This document shows positions 4,744 through 5,061 of a stretch of DNA of 5,061 bases, piece after piece. The stretch's first letter is position 1. Every line of letters begins with the position of its first letter. Source of the stretch: Candidatus Saccharimonadota bacterium (GTDB taxonomy: Bacteria; Patescibacteriota; Saccharimonadia; Saccharimonadales; UBA4665); the NCBI GenBank assembly GCA_028289265.1, contig JAQGGU010000062.1, positions 1 to 5,061 on the forward strand, written 5' to 3'. The notes under the pieces are model-generated. The model made no database searches and was not told where the DNA came from. It saw only the letters and a list, made by a program, of their open reading frames with translations. The translations under genes were made by a program, and so were the position numbers.

Positions 4744-5061
4744 ATGACAAAGCAGCAAAAGATTTCGGAGGCTAATAATCTAGCACAACAGGCTGAAGTA
4801 GCAGCAAATAATGGCCATTTCATGAACGCTTCATTTTTTGCAGTTAAGGCACTGAAATTGTATGGCGAAGCGAACGACAGCAAAAAGGTGCAGGAGATGA
4901 AAAAGCTTTCCATCGTCTATACCAAGAAATCTGAAGAGGAAATGCAGAGCCATGAAATCACTGTCCCTTTAGATGACGAGCTTATTACATTTCTTGAAAC
5001 CATGGTAAATGACCTGACTGCATCTAACGCGTTGATCGAAAACCTAGAAAAAATAGTCAAC
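4744..5061 (+). CDS. N-terminal part of a TPR-like helical protein (partial, runs off the window)
   Basis: The frame is open from ATG 4744 to the right edge: 106 residues and no stop. The first 60 or so residues are helical, with TPR/MIT-like spacing of small residues: NLAQQAEVAANNGHFMNAS, then FFAVKALKLYGEANDSKK, then an EMKKLSIVYTKKSEEEM helix. The next part (69-82) contains the short beta-like EITVPLDDEL, followed by FLETMVNDLTASNALIENLEKIV, a further helix. No membrane segment or catalytic motif is visible in this part. A short TPR-like head followed by such a segment recalls the start of larger helical bacterial proteins, some with defence-related annotations, but this is only an impression and I do not assign a family. 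A GTG at 4705 is an in-frame alternative start; ATG is preferred because TATACT sits just upstream of it. The basis for coding is the frame length, composition and promoter position. Confidence 0.75.
   Translation, partial: MTKQQKISEANNLAQQAEVAANNGHFMNASFFAVKALKLYGEANDSKKVQEMKKLSIVYTKKSEEEMQSHEITVPLDDELITFLETMVNDLTASNALIENLEKIVN

Noticed and set aside
4611..4913. 100-residue minus-strand open frame over the repeat region and the last gene
   Set aside because: It straddles the palindrome and is antisense to the TPR-like gene, with no ribosome binding site and no recognisable domain.

Overview
The window most resembles a chromosomal housekeeping segment of a Patescibacteria/CPR bacterium, probably a Candidatus Saccharibacteria (TM7) relative. 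This rests on a very short TsaB, compact gene spacing, few Shine-Dalgarno sites, several start codons lying only 6-7 nt behind a -10-like hexamer, and standard stop usage (TGA ends tsaE, which argues against the UGA=Gly lineages). The assignment is inferred from gene features; no marker phylogeny was possible.

Layout, all genes on the + strand. At the left edge is the 3' end of a gene for a Lys/Ala/Pro-rich protein with one C-terminal membrane segment (to 269). It overlaps the start of tsaE (190-660), which overlaps tsaB (657-1049) by ATGA. These two supply accessory subunits for tRNA t6A37 synthesis; the catalytic TsaD is not in the window. A 228-bp gap with no convincing gene leads to rny (1278-2792), the membrane-anchored endoribonuclease RNase Y. 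Next come an unrecognised 224-residue protein gene (2915-3589) and a YmdB-family metallophosphoesterase gene (3627-4424). rny and ymdB are neighbours in Bacillus subtilis, so the unknown gene sits inside a known pairing.

The right end holds a tRNA-Pro(UGG) gene (4486-4562) with an extended -10 promoter, encoded CCA and a strong terminator hairpin whose stem starts inside the CCA. Beyond it lies a 140-bp structured stretch carrying extra copies of the tRNA T-arm sequence: one inverted, one direct, and one acceptor-side block split off by about 50 nt. A TPR-like helical protein gene begins at 4744, apparently leaderless, and runs off the window.

The theme is RNA metabolism: tRNA modification, mRNA decay and a tRNA gene. 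The least explained elements are the unknown gene between rny and ymdB, the Trp that replaces the usual active-site His in the YmdB homologue, the tRNA-derived repeats, and the truncated right-hand gene. No CRISPR array, insertion sequence or rRNA was seen.
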